A DNA stretch of 64,000 nucleotides from Victivallaceae bacterium (GCA_028709805.1 JAQUTL010000001.1:62001-126000); one strand, 5' to 3'; shown: positions 27,677-37,551, numbered from the stretch's first letter. Made by a program: numbers and translations. The notes: generated from the letters alone by a model not told the origin.

Positions 27677-29027
27677 TTTTCATTTCTCCGGTCTGCTGCG
27701 CTTTCAACTTGTCCCAGTAGTCGAGCCGTTCTTTGATCTTCGCTTCGTAGCCGGCGCCGCCGCCGTTGATGACGTAATATTTTTTGGGAACCGTCATATA
27801 GTCCTGAACTGCGAATCCGCCGGTGTTATGCGGATAAATATAGCCGTCCTGATGATGATTCTCCCGGCCGCCCGCGGAGTTTTTGTCGCGCAGAATATTG
27901 GGTATCGGCTGCACGCGGTTGTGCTGGACATCGTCCAGCGCGGCGCCGATCGCCCGGTAGGAGGCGTTGCTTTTCGGCGCGGTGGCGCAGTAGGTGACGG
28001 CCTGAGCCAGTATGAGTTTGGCCTCCGGCAGACCGACAAAGTCCACTCCGTGCATCGCGCTTACCGCCACCGTCAGCGCGCGCGGATCGGCGTTGCCGAC
28101 GTCCTCCGAGGCGAAAATTACGATTCTGCGGGCGATGAATCTGATGTCTTCACCGGCGTCCAGCATTTTTGCCAGATAATATATCGCCGCGTCCGGATCG
28201 CTGCCGCGCATGCTTTTTATGAAGGCGCTGGCGGTGTCGTAATGGCCGTCGTCGCCGTAATTTGCAATTTTCTTCTGGATCGACTCCATTGCGTCTTCCA
28301 GTTTTACCGTTACCGTGCCGTCGCTGTTGCACGGCGTGGTGGTGGCGGCGAGTTCCAGCGCGTTCAGTGCGCGCCGCGCATCGCCCTCACAGGCGGTTGA
28401 TAGGAATTTTGCGGCGTCTTTGTCAAGTTTCACCTGACCGGCCGGCCAGGCCCGCGGATCGTTAACCGCCCGGTCAAGCAGCGTCATGATATCCTGTTCC
28501 GAAAGCGGTTCAAGCAGAAAAACCAGCGATCTGGACAGCAGCGCCCCGACCACATAAAACTGCGGGTTGTGCGTGGTTGCTCCGATCAGCCGGACATTGC
28601 CGTTTTCCACGTCCGGCAGCAGCGAGTCCTGCTGCGACTTGGAAAAACGGTGGATTTCGTCAACGAACAGTATGGTGCGCCGGCGGTGGAGCTGATAGCG
28701 GGTCAGAGCCGAACTTACTTCGCGCCTGATGTCCGCAACGCTGCTGGTCACGCCGGACAGCCGGACAAACGTGCAGTCGGTGGTGTTGGCGATAATTTCC
28801 GCCAGACTGGTTTTTCCGGTTCCCGGCGGCCCGGACAGGATGATTGAGCTGAACCGGTCGGCTTCGACGGCGCGGCGCAGAAGTTTGCCCGGAGCCAGCA
28901 GATGCTGCTGGCCGGCATATTCTTCAAAAGTGCGTGGACGCATCCGCGCCGCCAGCGGCTGGGGCGCCGAGGCGGCTCCTGTTGCGCTGCTGTGTTCTTC
29001 CGCGTCGAGAAAATTAACCTGTTCCAT
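27669..29027 (-). CDS. rarA: Replication-associated recombination protein A (MgsA/RarA AAA+ ATPase)
   Basis: LAARMRPRTFEEYAGQQHLL...LSGPPGTGKTSLAEIIA...ILFVDEIHRFSKSQQDSLLPDVE. Confidence 0.96.
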   Translation of the reverse strand: MEQVNFLDAEEHSSATGAASAPQPLAARMRPRTFEEYAGQQHLLAPGKLLRRAVEADRFSSIILSGPPGTGKTSLAEIIANTTDCTFVRLSGVTSSVADIRREVSSALTRYQLHRRRTILFVDEIHRFSKSQQDSLLPDVENGNVRLIGATTHNPQFYVVGALLSRSLVFLLEPLSEQDIMTLLDRAVNDPRAWPAGQVKLDKDAAKFLSTACEGDARRALNALELAATTTPCNSDGTVTVKLEDAMESIQKKIANYGDDGHYDTASAFIKSMRGSDPDAAIYYLAKMLDAGEDIRFIARRIVIFASEDVGNADPRALTVAVSAMHGVDFVGLPEAKLILAQAVTYCATAPKSNASYRAIGAALDDVQHNRVQPIPNILRDKNSAGGRENHHQDGYIYPHNTGGFAVQDYMTVPKKYYVINGGGAGYEAKIKERLDYWDKLKAQQTGEMKNE

Positions 29028-29688
29028 CCTGAGAATAGATAAAGAGCGGCGCCTTGCATCCGAAGGGCGGACGATTAGCTATGGCAGACAATGCACAATC
29101 GCTTCACAAACGCGGCGGTTATCCTGCCGCGTCCGGAAGAATATGATCTAAGCCGGAACGCGGACCGCTGTTCCGGCTGGCTTGTGACTCTCCCAATAAA
29201 ATCGCACCGGCGAACTGATGTTCAACGTAAGCTCACCTTCCATATATAAAATTATATCAAAGCGCTGTTCCGGCGACAGACTGCCGCACGGCTCGCTGCA
29301 CCTTAATATAACAACTGGAAAGGAAAAAGAAAGTTTAAAAAGCAAAAAACGCGAAGTTTTTTATAAAAATTGATTTTTAGGCTTCGGATCGGCTTGTATC
29401 GCGCGTCGGAGCGATACTCTCGTATTGTCAAGTTGCGAATGCGTCGCCGGCGCTGGAGAACATGTGGGAAAAATACGCAGAATTTACATTTTTTCGATCT
29501 ATTCAAACTGCCGATCAAAACATTTTTTCGGCGTTTCAAAAATAAAACATTCTTGCAGTCGATTATTTCCTGTTTTTCTTGATCTTTTATCGCATACATA
29601 ATATATTAAGCGTAAGATAATCAGCCGGGGAGCGTATTATGAAATAAAAGGTGGAATGGAACACTTTTTATAAACCGGGAGCGCGAAA

Positions 29689-29874
29689 ATGGGTTTCACC
29701 ATCAGCAAGACCCTGTTGGCAAAATTGCGTGACAGCGGCGAAGAATCGTGGATGGAATTCTATCAGAATTATCGACCGCTGATTTATTCGGTGTGCAGTC
29801 AGGCGAAACCGCCGCCGCCGGAGTGCAAGATGGCGTGTCGCCTGACCGCGGTGAGGCCGGAGGAGGAAAGCTGA
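29689..29874 (+). pseudogene. Truncated/frameshifted ECF-type sigma factor N-terminus
   Basis: ISKTLLAKLRDSGEESWMEFYQNYRPLIYSVCSQA resembles the start of sigma-70 region 2; homology stops after about 40 aa. Confidence 0.5.
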
Positions 29875-30002
29875 CGGGAGTCGACTCGTTTGCATCACAA
29901 CTCAGCACTGAAACATGCCGCTGCGAGCTTGCCGCGGCTTCATTCTCGGAATATTACAGAAAAATTCACTTTTTTATTCCAAAACAACTTGTAAACGGAT
30001 AA

Positions 30003-30019
30003 ATAAAGATTATCTTTAT
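30003..30019. promoter_or_regulatory. 17-bp palindrome, candidate Fur/PerR operator
   Basis: ATAAAGAT-T-ATCTTTAT (8-1-8), located about 50 bp upstream of a Fur-family gene. Confidence 0.5.
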
Positions 30020-30066
30020 GCAAAGACCAAAGTTGTTTTTATGGTAAATCAGGATGAAGTGCAATC

Positions 30067-30537
30067 ATGGACGAAAACTTGAAACATGAAAAATTCCGGG
30101 CGTTGTGCAGTGCGCACGGCTATAAATGCACCCCGCAGCGTTTTGCGGTTTACAGTTGCGCCGGCGGTAATACGCGACACCCCACTGTGGATCAGATTTG
30201 GGCGGAGGTGAAGCGCACCATGCCGTCCATTACCCGGGAAAGCGTTTTCCGCATTTTGATGGAGCTTGCCGAAATGGGAATAGTGTATCGGATGGATCGG
30301 ATTGTCAATGCCAGATTTGACGGCCGTCCCCACAATCATGGTCATTTTATTTGCGACAGGTGTGGAACGATAATCGATTTTGAACTCTCGGCGGCGCAGT
30401 CCGCTCCGCCGGCACTCGAAGGATTCCTGGCCGATCATGTTGAATTGAGAATCGGCGGACTCTGTGCCAAGTGTGCCGGGGAAGTCAAAACTCACGACGG
30501 CACCGAGGCGGCGGAATCCCGGCGGAATATGGCATAG
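30067..30537 (+). CDS. Fur/PerR-family transcriptional regulator
   Basis: YKCTPQRFAVYSCAGGNTRHPTVDQIWAEV...HNHGHFICDRCGTIIDFE...LCAKCAG. Confidence 0.9.
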   Translation: MDENLKHEKFRALCSAHGYKCTPQRFAVYSCAGGNTRHPTVDQIWAEVKRTMPSITRESVFRILMELAEMGIVYRMDRIVNARFDGRPHNHGHFICDRCGTIIDFELSAAQSAPPALEGFLADHVELRIGGLCAKCAGEVKTHDGTEAAESRRNMA

Positions 30538-30690
30538 GGCGGGGGAAGCGGTTTATTGTTATTGGAAATGGGTTAAAAAATGCGGAAGCAACGCGAACCG
30601 GTTTGAGTTGTGATCATTTGCATATGATTGCATTAAAATTGACGCGTAGGGATATAAAGATTTCAAACCAAACTACAAGGAGTCGAAGAA

Positions 30691-31254
30691 ATGAGAAGCA
30701 TTACAAAGTTTGATCTGCAGTATGCGCACAGGTTCTACAAGTTTCAGGGCGAGGCGCAGTATCTTCACGGCCACACCGGGATTCTGACCATTGAGGTGGA
30801 GGATTCCATTGAGCCGGGAGTCAACATGGTCTATCCCTGCAATGAAATCCAGAAGGTCGCCTGGGATGTCTTGAAGAATTTTGACCATGCGCTGATTCTG
30901 CGTCAGGACGATCCGCTGCTGCCGGCGATTCTCGACGTTTATGAAAAGCAGGGTATCAAGAACGGCGCTCCGTCCAACAAAATGAAGGGAGAGGCCTTCA
31001 AGACGGAATTGGCCACCGCGTATCCCGACTGCCGTCTGGTTGTGACCAAGGAGACGATGACCGTCGAAGGGATGATAAAAATCGTCTATGACCTGTTGAA
31101 GGACAAGCTCAACATTGCCAAGCTCACCTTCTCCAGCGGAGTCAACGCCGCCACTCAGGAGTATAAGCCGACCAAGACCATCGATCGCTGTCCGCTGTGC
31201 GGCGTCGCGCTGGTGAACGGCGTCTGCCCCAAATGCGGATATCGTAAAAAGTAA
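30691..31254 (+). CDS. 6-pyruvoyltetrahydropterin synthase/QueD-like protein with C-terminal zinc ribbon
   Basis: FDLQYAHRFYKFQGEAQYLHGHTGILTIEVE...NFDHALIL...; CPLCGVALVNGVCPKCGYRKK. Confidence 0.8.
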   Translation: MRSITKFDLQYAHRFYKFQGEAQYLHGHTGILTIEVEDSIEPGVNMVYPCNEIQKVAWDVLKNFDHALILRQDDPLLPAILDVYEKQGIKNGAPSNKMKGEAFKTELATAYPDCRLVVTKETMTVEGMIKIVYDLLKDKLNIAKLTFSSGVNAATQEYKPTKTIDRCPLCGVALVNGVCPKCGYRKK

Positions 31255-31282
31255 ATCCGTGCGGCATCATTGTCGGTGATGC

Positions 31283-31320
31283 AAACGGCGCGCATCGTTT
31301 TGATGTGCGCCGTTTTTTTT
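31283..31320 (+). terminator. Rho-independent terminator
   Basis: ACGGCGCGCATC-gttt-GATGTGCGCCGT followed by T8, directly after the QueD-like gene. Confidence 0.85.
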
Positions 31321-31371
31321 GTGTTGTGTGTGTTGTTCAGATGGAATAATTAATTTGCCGCCATCATCCGG

Positions 31372-32286
31372 CTACAACGCCGTGTCCGGGCAGACGGTGG
31401 CGCCGGTCTCAAATTCAAGCGTCGAATGCGGAATGCCGTGTGAACGCAATTCCGCCCGCAGGCGATTGCGGGTCGGTTCCAAATCGGCCAGCTCCCGGAG
31501 CACAACGTGGGCGGTCAGCGCGTTCTCCGTGGTGCTGATCGGCCAGACGTGAACATGGTGAACCGCCGCGACGTTTTCGTCTTCCTCCATATGTTCGACG
31601 AGGCTCGCTATGTCAACGCCCTCCGGAATGCCGTCGAGCGACAGCCGGATGCTTTCGCGCATCAGTCCCCAAGCCGAAACGAGGATCGCGGCGGCGATCA
31701 GCAGCCCGACGATCGGATCGATGATTGACAATCCGGTCCACATGATCAGTCCGCCGGAGGCCACCACCCCGACCGACACCAGCGTGTCCGCCAGCATGTG
31801 CAGATAGGCGCCGCGGACATTGAGGTCGCCTTTCCGTCCGCGGTTGAGGATTATCACGGTGGCGCCGTTGATGATGATGCCGATGCCGGCGGTGACAATG
31901 ATCGGCAGTCCGCCGATTTCAGCAGGATGGCGGAATTTCTGAATACATTCAAACGCAATCGCACCGACCGCCGCAAACAGGATCACCGCATTGGCCAGCG
32001 ACGCCAGTATCGTGGCTTTGCGGAATCCGTAGGTGTAATTTTTCGCGTGCCGCCGCCGGGCCAGTATGAAAGCGGTCATCGACAGCAGCAGCCCGCCGAC
32101 GTCGCCGAGATTGTGTCCGGCGTCGGCCAGTAGTCCCATGGAATTGTAGATGAATCCGGCCGCGAATTCCGCCGCCACGAATATGGTGTTAAGGACGATT
32201 CCGATAAGAAACGCCCGTCCGGTTCCGATTCCGTCGCTTACGGCCTCACCCGCCGCCGGAGAATGATGATGATTATGATTGTGCAT
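31372..32286 (-). CDS. Cation diffusion facilitator (CzcD/ZitB-like)
   Basis: His-rich N-terminus MHNHNHHH; SMGLLADAGHNLGDVGGLLLS...HMLADTLVSVGVV. Confidence 0.95.
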   Translation of the reverse strand: MHNHNHHHSPAAGEAVSDGIGTGRAFLIGIVLNTIFVAAEFAAGFIYNSMGLLADAGHNLGDVGGLLLSMTAFILARRRHAKNYTYGFRKATILASLANAVILFAAVGAIAFECIQKFRHPAEIGGLPIIVTAGIGIIINGATVIILNRGRKGDLNVRGAYLHMLADTLVSVGVVASGGLIMWTGLSIIDPIVGLLIAAAILVSAWGLMRESIRLSLDGIPEGVDIASLVEHMEEDENVAAVHHVHVWPISTTENALTAHVVLRELADLEPTRNRLRAELRSHGIPHSTLEFETGATVCPDTAL

Positions 32287-32683
32287 GATCGCTTTCCTGT
32301 GATGACGCCATTGGCGCGGCGGCGGCGACCGGTTCGGCGGCGTGGCTCCGGCAGACGGCGAACAGTTTGTGAATATGGTCGTCGTCCAGCGAGTAGAGAA
32401 CCGCCTTGCCGCTGCGCCGGAATTTTACCAGTTTTACCTGACGAAGCTGCTGCAGGTGATGCGAGACCGACGGTTGTGACGAGCCGGTGACTGCACTTAT
32501 ATCCCCGACGCGCATTTCGGTCAGCAGCAGCGCATTGACAATCTTCAACCGCGCGGCGTCGGCCAGACATTGAAATACCGCGGCCATCTCCGCCAGTATG
32601 ACGTCATCGGTCATGAGCGGCGCCGCCGCGGCAACTGCGGTCCGGCGAACGGCCTGTTCTGAACAGTCTAAAGATTTTTTCAT
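32273..32683 (-). CDS. ArsR/SmtB-family transcriptional regulator
   Basis: LADAARLKIVNALLLTEMRVGDISAVTGSSQPSVSHHLQQLRQVKLVKFRRSGKAVLYSL. Confidence 0.95.
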   Translation of the reverse strand: MKKSLDCSEQAVRRTAVAAAAPLMTDDVILAEMAAVFQCLADAARLKIVNALLLTEMRVGDISAVTGSSQPSVSHHLQQLRQVKLVKFRRSGKAVLYSLDDDHIHKLFAVCRSHAAEPVAAAAPMASSQESDHAQS

Positions 32684-32827
32684 AAGCGTATTGTATATGT
32701 AGTAATGAACATATGTTTATTTGTTTATGTAATATAATATCATATGGGAATTTGTCAAGCCGGATGCGCTGCGGAATGGCAATTTTCCGGGAATGGCGGT
32801 GCGGCAAGGCGAGGGGAAGTGGCGGGA

Positions 32828-34030
32828 TCAGTTGACGACATCGTCACCGTGGTTGTCGCTGTCTCTGTCACCGTCGCGGCAATCGGCATCATGCGTTTCG
32901 TGTGAATCGCGCCGCATGCCGTCGGTGAGGAGCAGCGACTTAAGCTCGAACGCGCCGCGCGAAACATAGAATTCCCCCGGATTGAGTCCGGAAAGGATGA
33001 CGGTTTCCTCGCCGGTCGATTTTCCGGTCTTCACCTTGACCGGCAGAAAACCTTCTCCGGACGGCACGAACACCACCGGTTCGCCGTTTACGGTCTGTAT
33101 TGCGTCGGTGATTACGGTTGCCGCCTGAACGCGGCGCGGAAGTTTGATCTGCCCGGAGGCGAGCTGACCGGGGCGCAGTTTGCCGGATTGATTGGGGACC
33201 AGCAGTCTGACCAGTCCGGTGTGGGTAGTTGCGTCGATGACCGGCGCAACATAGATGACGCGTCCTTCCGCGGCGCCATCGGTGTTTGCGGGCAGTATCC
33301 GTGCGGTCATTCCGGCGGAGAGTTCACCGAGCTGTGTGGCGGTGGCGCGAAGGTCGAGATAGAGCGACGACAGATCGCTGACGGTGAAAAACACGCGGTC
33401 GCTGTCCTCGGCGAAATTTTCGCCTTTGTAGATGTCCTTGCTGATTATTGTTCCGGCGAACGGTGCGCGGATATAATAGTCGGTCCTTATTGCCGGGACG
33501 CCGCTTTCCGCTGATTTGGCCAGACTGCTGTCGCTGTATGTGTTCAGCAGCGCCTCGGCGTGCTGTCTGGCGATCACGGCGTCGGCGTATTCGCGTTTGG
33601 CGCGCAGATATTCGCGTTCCGACACCGCGTTGTTCCGGTGGAGCGACTCCGACATTTTGAATTCGGAAAGCGCCAGCTGTTCGCGTTCCGCGGCAGTGTT
33701 GAATTGCGAATAATATTCGCCGAGCCGGTAACTGGTCAACTTGGCCAGTATCTGGTTTTTTGCCACCCGGTCGCCCAGCATTACCGGAGCGTCGATGACG
33801 AAGCCGGGCATTCTGGTCATCAGTTTTGCGGTGTGTTCCGAGTCCGGTTGCAGTTCGCCGTAGAGCTGGAGCACGGTTTCCTGCTCGGCCGGCTGCGCAG
33901 CGGCCAGTGCGAGTCCGGGGATGCCGTCCGGTGCCCCCCGGAGTTCATCCGTGGCATTGGCGGCGACGGCCGTCCGGATCAAAAAAACTGAAATAACGAC
34001 AATGGCAAGAGACGACGATATTCTGTTCAT
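32828..34030 (-). CDS. HlyD/CzcB-like periplasmic adaptor (RND-type)
   Basis: Membrane-fusion layout; PGFVIDAPVMLGDRVAKNQILAKL...YYIRAPFAGTIISKDIYKGENF; His/Asp-rich C-terminal tail. Confidence 0.85.
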   Translation of the reverse strand: MNRISSSLAIVVISVFLIRTAVAANATDELRGAPDGIPGLALAAAQPAEQETVLQLYGELQPDSEHTAKLMTRMPGFVIDAPVMLGDRVAKNQILAKLTSYRLGEYYSQFNTAAEREQLALSEFKMSESLHRNNAVSEREYLRAKREYADAVIARQHAEALLNTYSDSSLAKSAESGVPAIRTDYYIRAPFAGTIISKDIYKGENFAEDSDRVFFTVSDLSSLYLDLRATATQLGELSAGMTARILPANTDGAAEGRVIYVAPVIDATTHTGLVRLLVPNQSGKLRPGQLASGQIKLPRRVQAATVITDAIQTVNGEPVVFVPSGEGFLPVKVKTGKSTGEETVILSGLNPGEFYVSRGAFELKSLLLTDGMRRDSHETHDADCRDGDRDSDNHGDDVVN

Positions 34031-34262
34031 AACACCACTCCTCTTATTTGGCGTTGTTCACAAAAATCTCCGAGGTGCTTTCTCCGTCGTTAATATAGAA
34101 TGGCCGCGGCGCAAATGCAAACGGCGTTTCGCACTTTTTCCGGCGCGTCAGACGCAACTTCCAAAATCCGGAGAACAATGTACGGCAACGTATTGCATTC
34201 CGATGACGATGTGATATTTTAAATACAGTGGAGAGAATGACCATCATGAGGAGGCACTGGCC

Positions 34263-35678
34263 ATGCGGAAAACATATTTTTCTGCTGCTCTGCGGCGTCT
34301 GGCGCCACGGGGCGGTTTTATCGGGTTGCTGGCGGCGGTTGTCGTGGCATTTGCGCTGCCGTCCGGCGCGACCGAACTGGCGGAGATCGCGGTTCCCGGA
34401 TTGACGGCGCAGCATCGCGCCGCCGTTGAGCCTGAGCCGCCACCGGCGGACAATGGTTCGTTGTTGAGCATTATTTCCGGCGAGGCGCCGCTGGCGGAAC
34501 TTTCCGAGCAGAGCATCCGCAGTCGTGCCGGCCACGACTGGCGCAATCTGAAAAAGTGGTGGCATGCCGAGTCAGGAGCCATAATGCTGTTGACTGCCGG
34601 CGCGGTTGCGGTTTTTTTGGCCGTCTGGGGCGGCGTGATGCTGGTGCGCCGTGCGAAGAAAAAACTGCTTGAACGCGGACATGGCGGCTGGCATGTCGAA
34701 CTGCTTGCCGCGGTGTCCGAGCCGCTGCTGGTGCTGATTGGTCTGGGGGGTGGTTTTATTCTGCTGATTCCGGTGTTGCGTTCTCTGCCCGACTTCTACA
34801 CCTTCAATATCCGGTTTTTCTTCACGCTGGTTACTTTGTGCATGGCGTGGGGCGGCATGGAGCTGATTGCCATGGTCAGCCGGCGAATGACCGATTACGC
34901 CGGGAAATCCGGTGACCGGATTGATCCGCTGATGGTTGACATTGTCCGGAAAATCATGAAGATCATTCTGGTCACGATAACCGTGCTGTTTATCGGTCAG
35001 AGCATTTTCAACTTCAATCTTACCATGCTGTTGACCGGAGCCGGAGTGGCCGGTCTGGCGGTGGCGTTTGCCTCCAAGGCCACATTGGCGAATTTTTTCG
35101 GCACCGTGGTGATCGTGTGGGACAAACCGTTCCGGTGCGGCGACCGCATTCAAATCAACGGGATTGACGGCATTGTCTCGGAAGTCGGCATGCGCAGCAC
35201 CCGGATACACACTCCGGACGAAACCGTATATGCCATACCAAACAGTCAGATTGAATTGGCCAGCATAGAAAACATCAGCAAGCGCGGCGTCATCCGTTTT
35301 GTGTTCACCATCGGTCTGGTTTACGATACGCCGGAGAAAGACATTCGTCGCGCGATCGCCATACTGCACGAGATAACCGACGATTTTCACGGTACGGACG
35401 TCACCCGTTACAAGCCGCATGTCTTTTTTGACAATCTCGGTGATTCCGGGTTGAACATCAAAGTGATCATGTGGTTGAAAACTTCGAGCTTCACCCAGGA
35501 GGAGCAGTGGCGGACCGAGATAAATCTGGCGATTGTGAAGCGTTTTGCGGATGAGAATATCGTTATGGCTTACACCACCACCACCGGCTATCTGTACGGT
35601 GATCCGGCGCATCCGCTGTATGTCAGCCAGCAACCCGGCGGCGCGGTCTCCGGGAGCAGGATGCCGGGGGCGCAGTAA
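34263..35678 (+). CDS. MscS-family mechanosensitive channel
   Basis: TGAGVAGLAVAFASKATLANFFGTVVIVWDKPFRCGDRIQINGIDGIVSEVGMRSTRI...IPNSQI. Confidence 0.95.
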   Translation: MRKTYFSAALRRLAPRGGFIGLLAAVVVAFALPSGATELAEIAVPGLTAQHRAAVEPEPPPADNGSLLSIISGEAPLAELSEQSIRSRAGHDWRNLKKWWHAESGAIMLLTAGAVAVFLAVWGGVMLVRRAKKKLLERGHGGWHVELLAAVSEPLLVLIGLGGGFILLIPVLRSLPDFYTFNIRFFFTLVTLCMAWGGMELIAMVSRRMTDYAGKSGDRIDPLMVDIVRKIMKIILVTITVLFIGQSIFNFNLTMLLTGAGVAGLAVAFASKATLANFFGTVVIVWDKPFRCGDRIQINGIDGIVSEVGMRSTRIHTPDETVYAIPNSQIELASIENISKRGVIRFVFTIGLVYDTPEKDIRRAIAILHEITDDFHGTDVTRYKPHVFFDNLGDSGLNIKVIMWLKTSSFTQEEQWRTEINLAIVKRFADENIVMAYTTTTGYLYGDPAHPLYVSQQPGGAVSGSRMPGAQ

Positions 35679-35830
35679 TTGCTGAATTTTCAATCCTTAT
35701 TCCGGCGTTCAACGCCGCCGACTGCATTGAGGCCCGCTTGGACAGTGTGCTGAATCAGGATTATCCGTCATTCGAGGTTGTGTGCGTGAATGACGGTTCA
35801 ACGGATGACACGCTGCGGAACTGGCGGGGG
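35660..35830 (+). pseudogene. 5' remnant of a family 2 glycosyltransferase
   Basis: Frame reads AEFSILIPAFNAADCIEARLDSVLNQDYPSFEVVCVNDGSTDDTLRNW, then homology ends. Confidence 0.65.
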
Positions 35831-35842
35831 GTGGCGGCGCTG

Positions 35843-35870
35843 AAAAACGCAAAGAACACCTTGCGGTTTT
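35843..35870 (-). terminator. Probable terminator downstream of pyk
   Basis: On minus strand aaaaccgcaaggtgttctttgcgttttt: imperfect stem followed by T-run, just after pyk stop. Confidence 0.45.
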
Positions 35871-35901
35871 GTCTGCGGCAATCGGCGCGGATTTTCTTCG
35901 G

Positions 35902-37338
35902 CTATTTGGCCGGACCGCCGTGCTCATGGCCGGTAATCACGTCGGCCGGGCGGACGATGCTGCAGAAATCGGTGGACTGCGAGCCGCCGGAAAGCTGGCC
36001 GAGCAGCACCACAAAGTCGGTGTCGTCCACCAGTTTTGATGCGGTGAGCTTTGCCAGCGACGCTTTCAAAAGTTCGGCCGGATCGTCCACAAACGCCATT
36101 ACCACCGGACGCACGCCGTAACTCAGCATCAGCTGTCTGGCCACCGACGGATGATAGGTCAGTCCGAAAATCGGCGTATGGCCGCGATAGGCGGAGCACA
36201 TGTTGCATGAGTTGCCGCTTTCGGTGTTGCAGACGATGCCGCGAACCGGCATGCGGCGTGAAATCTCCACCGCCGCCCGGACGATATTGTCCCGCACCTG
36301 ATCGCCGCTGGAGAGCTGTTCGGCTCTGATGAACAGATTTTCCGGCGACTTCTCGGTTTCCTGAAGGATGCAGGCCATCATTGAGATCGACTCCACCGGA
36401 TATTTGCCGTTGGCGGTTTCGCCGCTGAGCATTACCGCGTCGGTGCCGTCCATGACCGCATTGGCGATGTCGCTGACTTCGGCCCGGGTCGGCCGCGGCG
36501 CGCATTCCATGGACTGCAGCATCTGGGTGGCGGTGATTACCGGTTTGCGCCGCCGCATGCACTCGTAAATGATGTGTTTCTGAATCAGCGGCACCTCCTC
36601 GATCGGGATCTCGATGCCGAGGTCGCCGCGCGCCACCATCACGCCGTAGGCCACGTCGAGGATGCCGTCGAGGTTCTGCACCCCCTGGCGGTTTTCGATT
36701 TTTGCGATGATTTTGATCGGGCTGGCGCTGGTGTCGAGAATGCTTTGGAGCGCCATTACGTCATCCCGGTCGCGGACGAACGAATGGGCGATGAAATCCA
36801 AACCGTTGGCGATGGCGAAATCGACAAAGGCGCGGTCTTTCTTGGTCAGCGCCGGAGTGTGCAGTATCGCGTCCGGAACGTTGACCGACTTCTTGTCTTT
36901 TACGATTCCGCCGCAGATGACCTTGCAGATCAGGCGGTCTCCTTTGCGGGAGATGATCGAAAGCGCCACCGACCCGTCGTCGATCAGAATGTTCTGTCCC
37001 GGCTTCACCTCGTCGCAGAAACGCGGATAGTTTACCTGTATTCCCTCCTCCGGCGCCAGATTGGAGGTCGATACCACCGTCAGCTGTCCGGTGGTCAGAT
37101 TGAGCGGAGCGGCGAGGTTGGCGACGCGGATGTTCGGCCCCTTGGTGTCCACCATGATCGCAATGTCGGTTGAAACCCGCCGGATATTGGCGACAATGGT
37201 CTCCGCTTCTTCGATCGACATATGTGCGGTATTCAGTCTTGCAACGTCCATGCCGTTCACATAGAGGCTGCGGATCAGCTCCTCCCCGCAGTTGAGTGAC
37301 GAAATGGTTGCGACGATTTTTGTTCTTTTGTTAAGCAT
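35902..37338 (-). CDS. pyk: Pyruvate kinase
   Basis: KRTKIVATISSLN...VMVARGDLGIEIPIEEVPLIQKHII...KPVITATQMLQSM...PTRAEVSDIANAVMDGTDAVMLSGETANGKYP. Confidence 0.96.
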   Translation of the reverse strand: MLNKRTKIVATISSLNCGEELIRSLYVNGMDVARLNTAHMSIEEAETIVANIRRVSTDIAIMVDTKGPNIRVANLAAPLNLTTGQLTVVSTSNLAPEEGIQVNYPRFCDEVKPGQNILIDDGSVALSIISRKGDRLICKVICGGIVKDKKSVNVPDAILHTPALTKKDRAFVDFAIANGLDFIAHSFVRDRDDVMALQSILDTSASPIKIIAKIENRQGVQNLDGILDVAYGVMVARGDLGIEIPIEEVPLIQKHIIYECMRRRKPVITATQMLQSMECAPRPTRAEVSDIANAVMDGTDAVMLSGETANGKYPVESISMMACILQETEKSPENLFIRAEQLSSGDQVRDNIVRAAVEISRRMPVRGIVCNTESGNSCNMCSAYRGHTPIFGLTYHPSVARQLMLSYGVRPVVMAFVDDPAELLKASLAKLTASKLVDDTDFVVLLGQLSGGSQSTDFCSIVRPADVITGHEHGGPAK

Positions 37339-37497
37339 GTGACAGGCGCCTTTCATGGAATGGAATGCGGCGGAACGGTATATCGGAGAAAGCCGGCGGA
37401 GAACCGCCGTGATTCCGCCTCATATAATATACATCGTTTTTCAAAAAATTCAATCCTTCCGTCCGTGTTCCGGCCTCCGTCACGCACTGTCAGGCAT

Positions 37498-37530
37498 AAA
37501 AAAAGCGCGGCGGAATTGCCCGCCGCGCTT
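37498..37530 (-). terminator. Rho-independent terminator of the decarboxylase operon
   Basis: Minus strand AAGCGCGGCGGGcaattCCGCCGCGCTTTTTTT. Confidence 0.85.
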
Positions 37531-37551
37531 CAGCGCTTGCATTCAGGTTGA

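Noticed and set aside
29148-29345. Small minus-strand ORF (MLFKLSFSF...SHKPAGTAVRVPA)
   Set aside because: Could be a remnant of a larger gene, but no motif strong enough to support it
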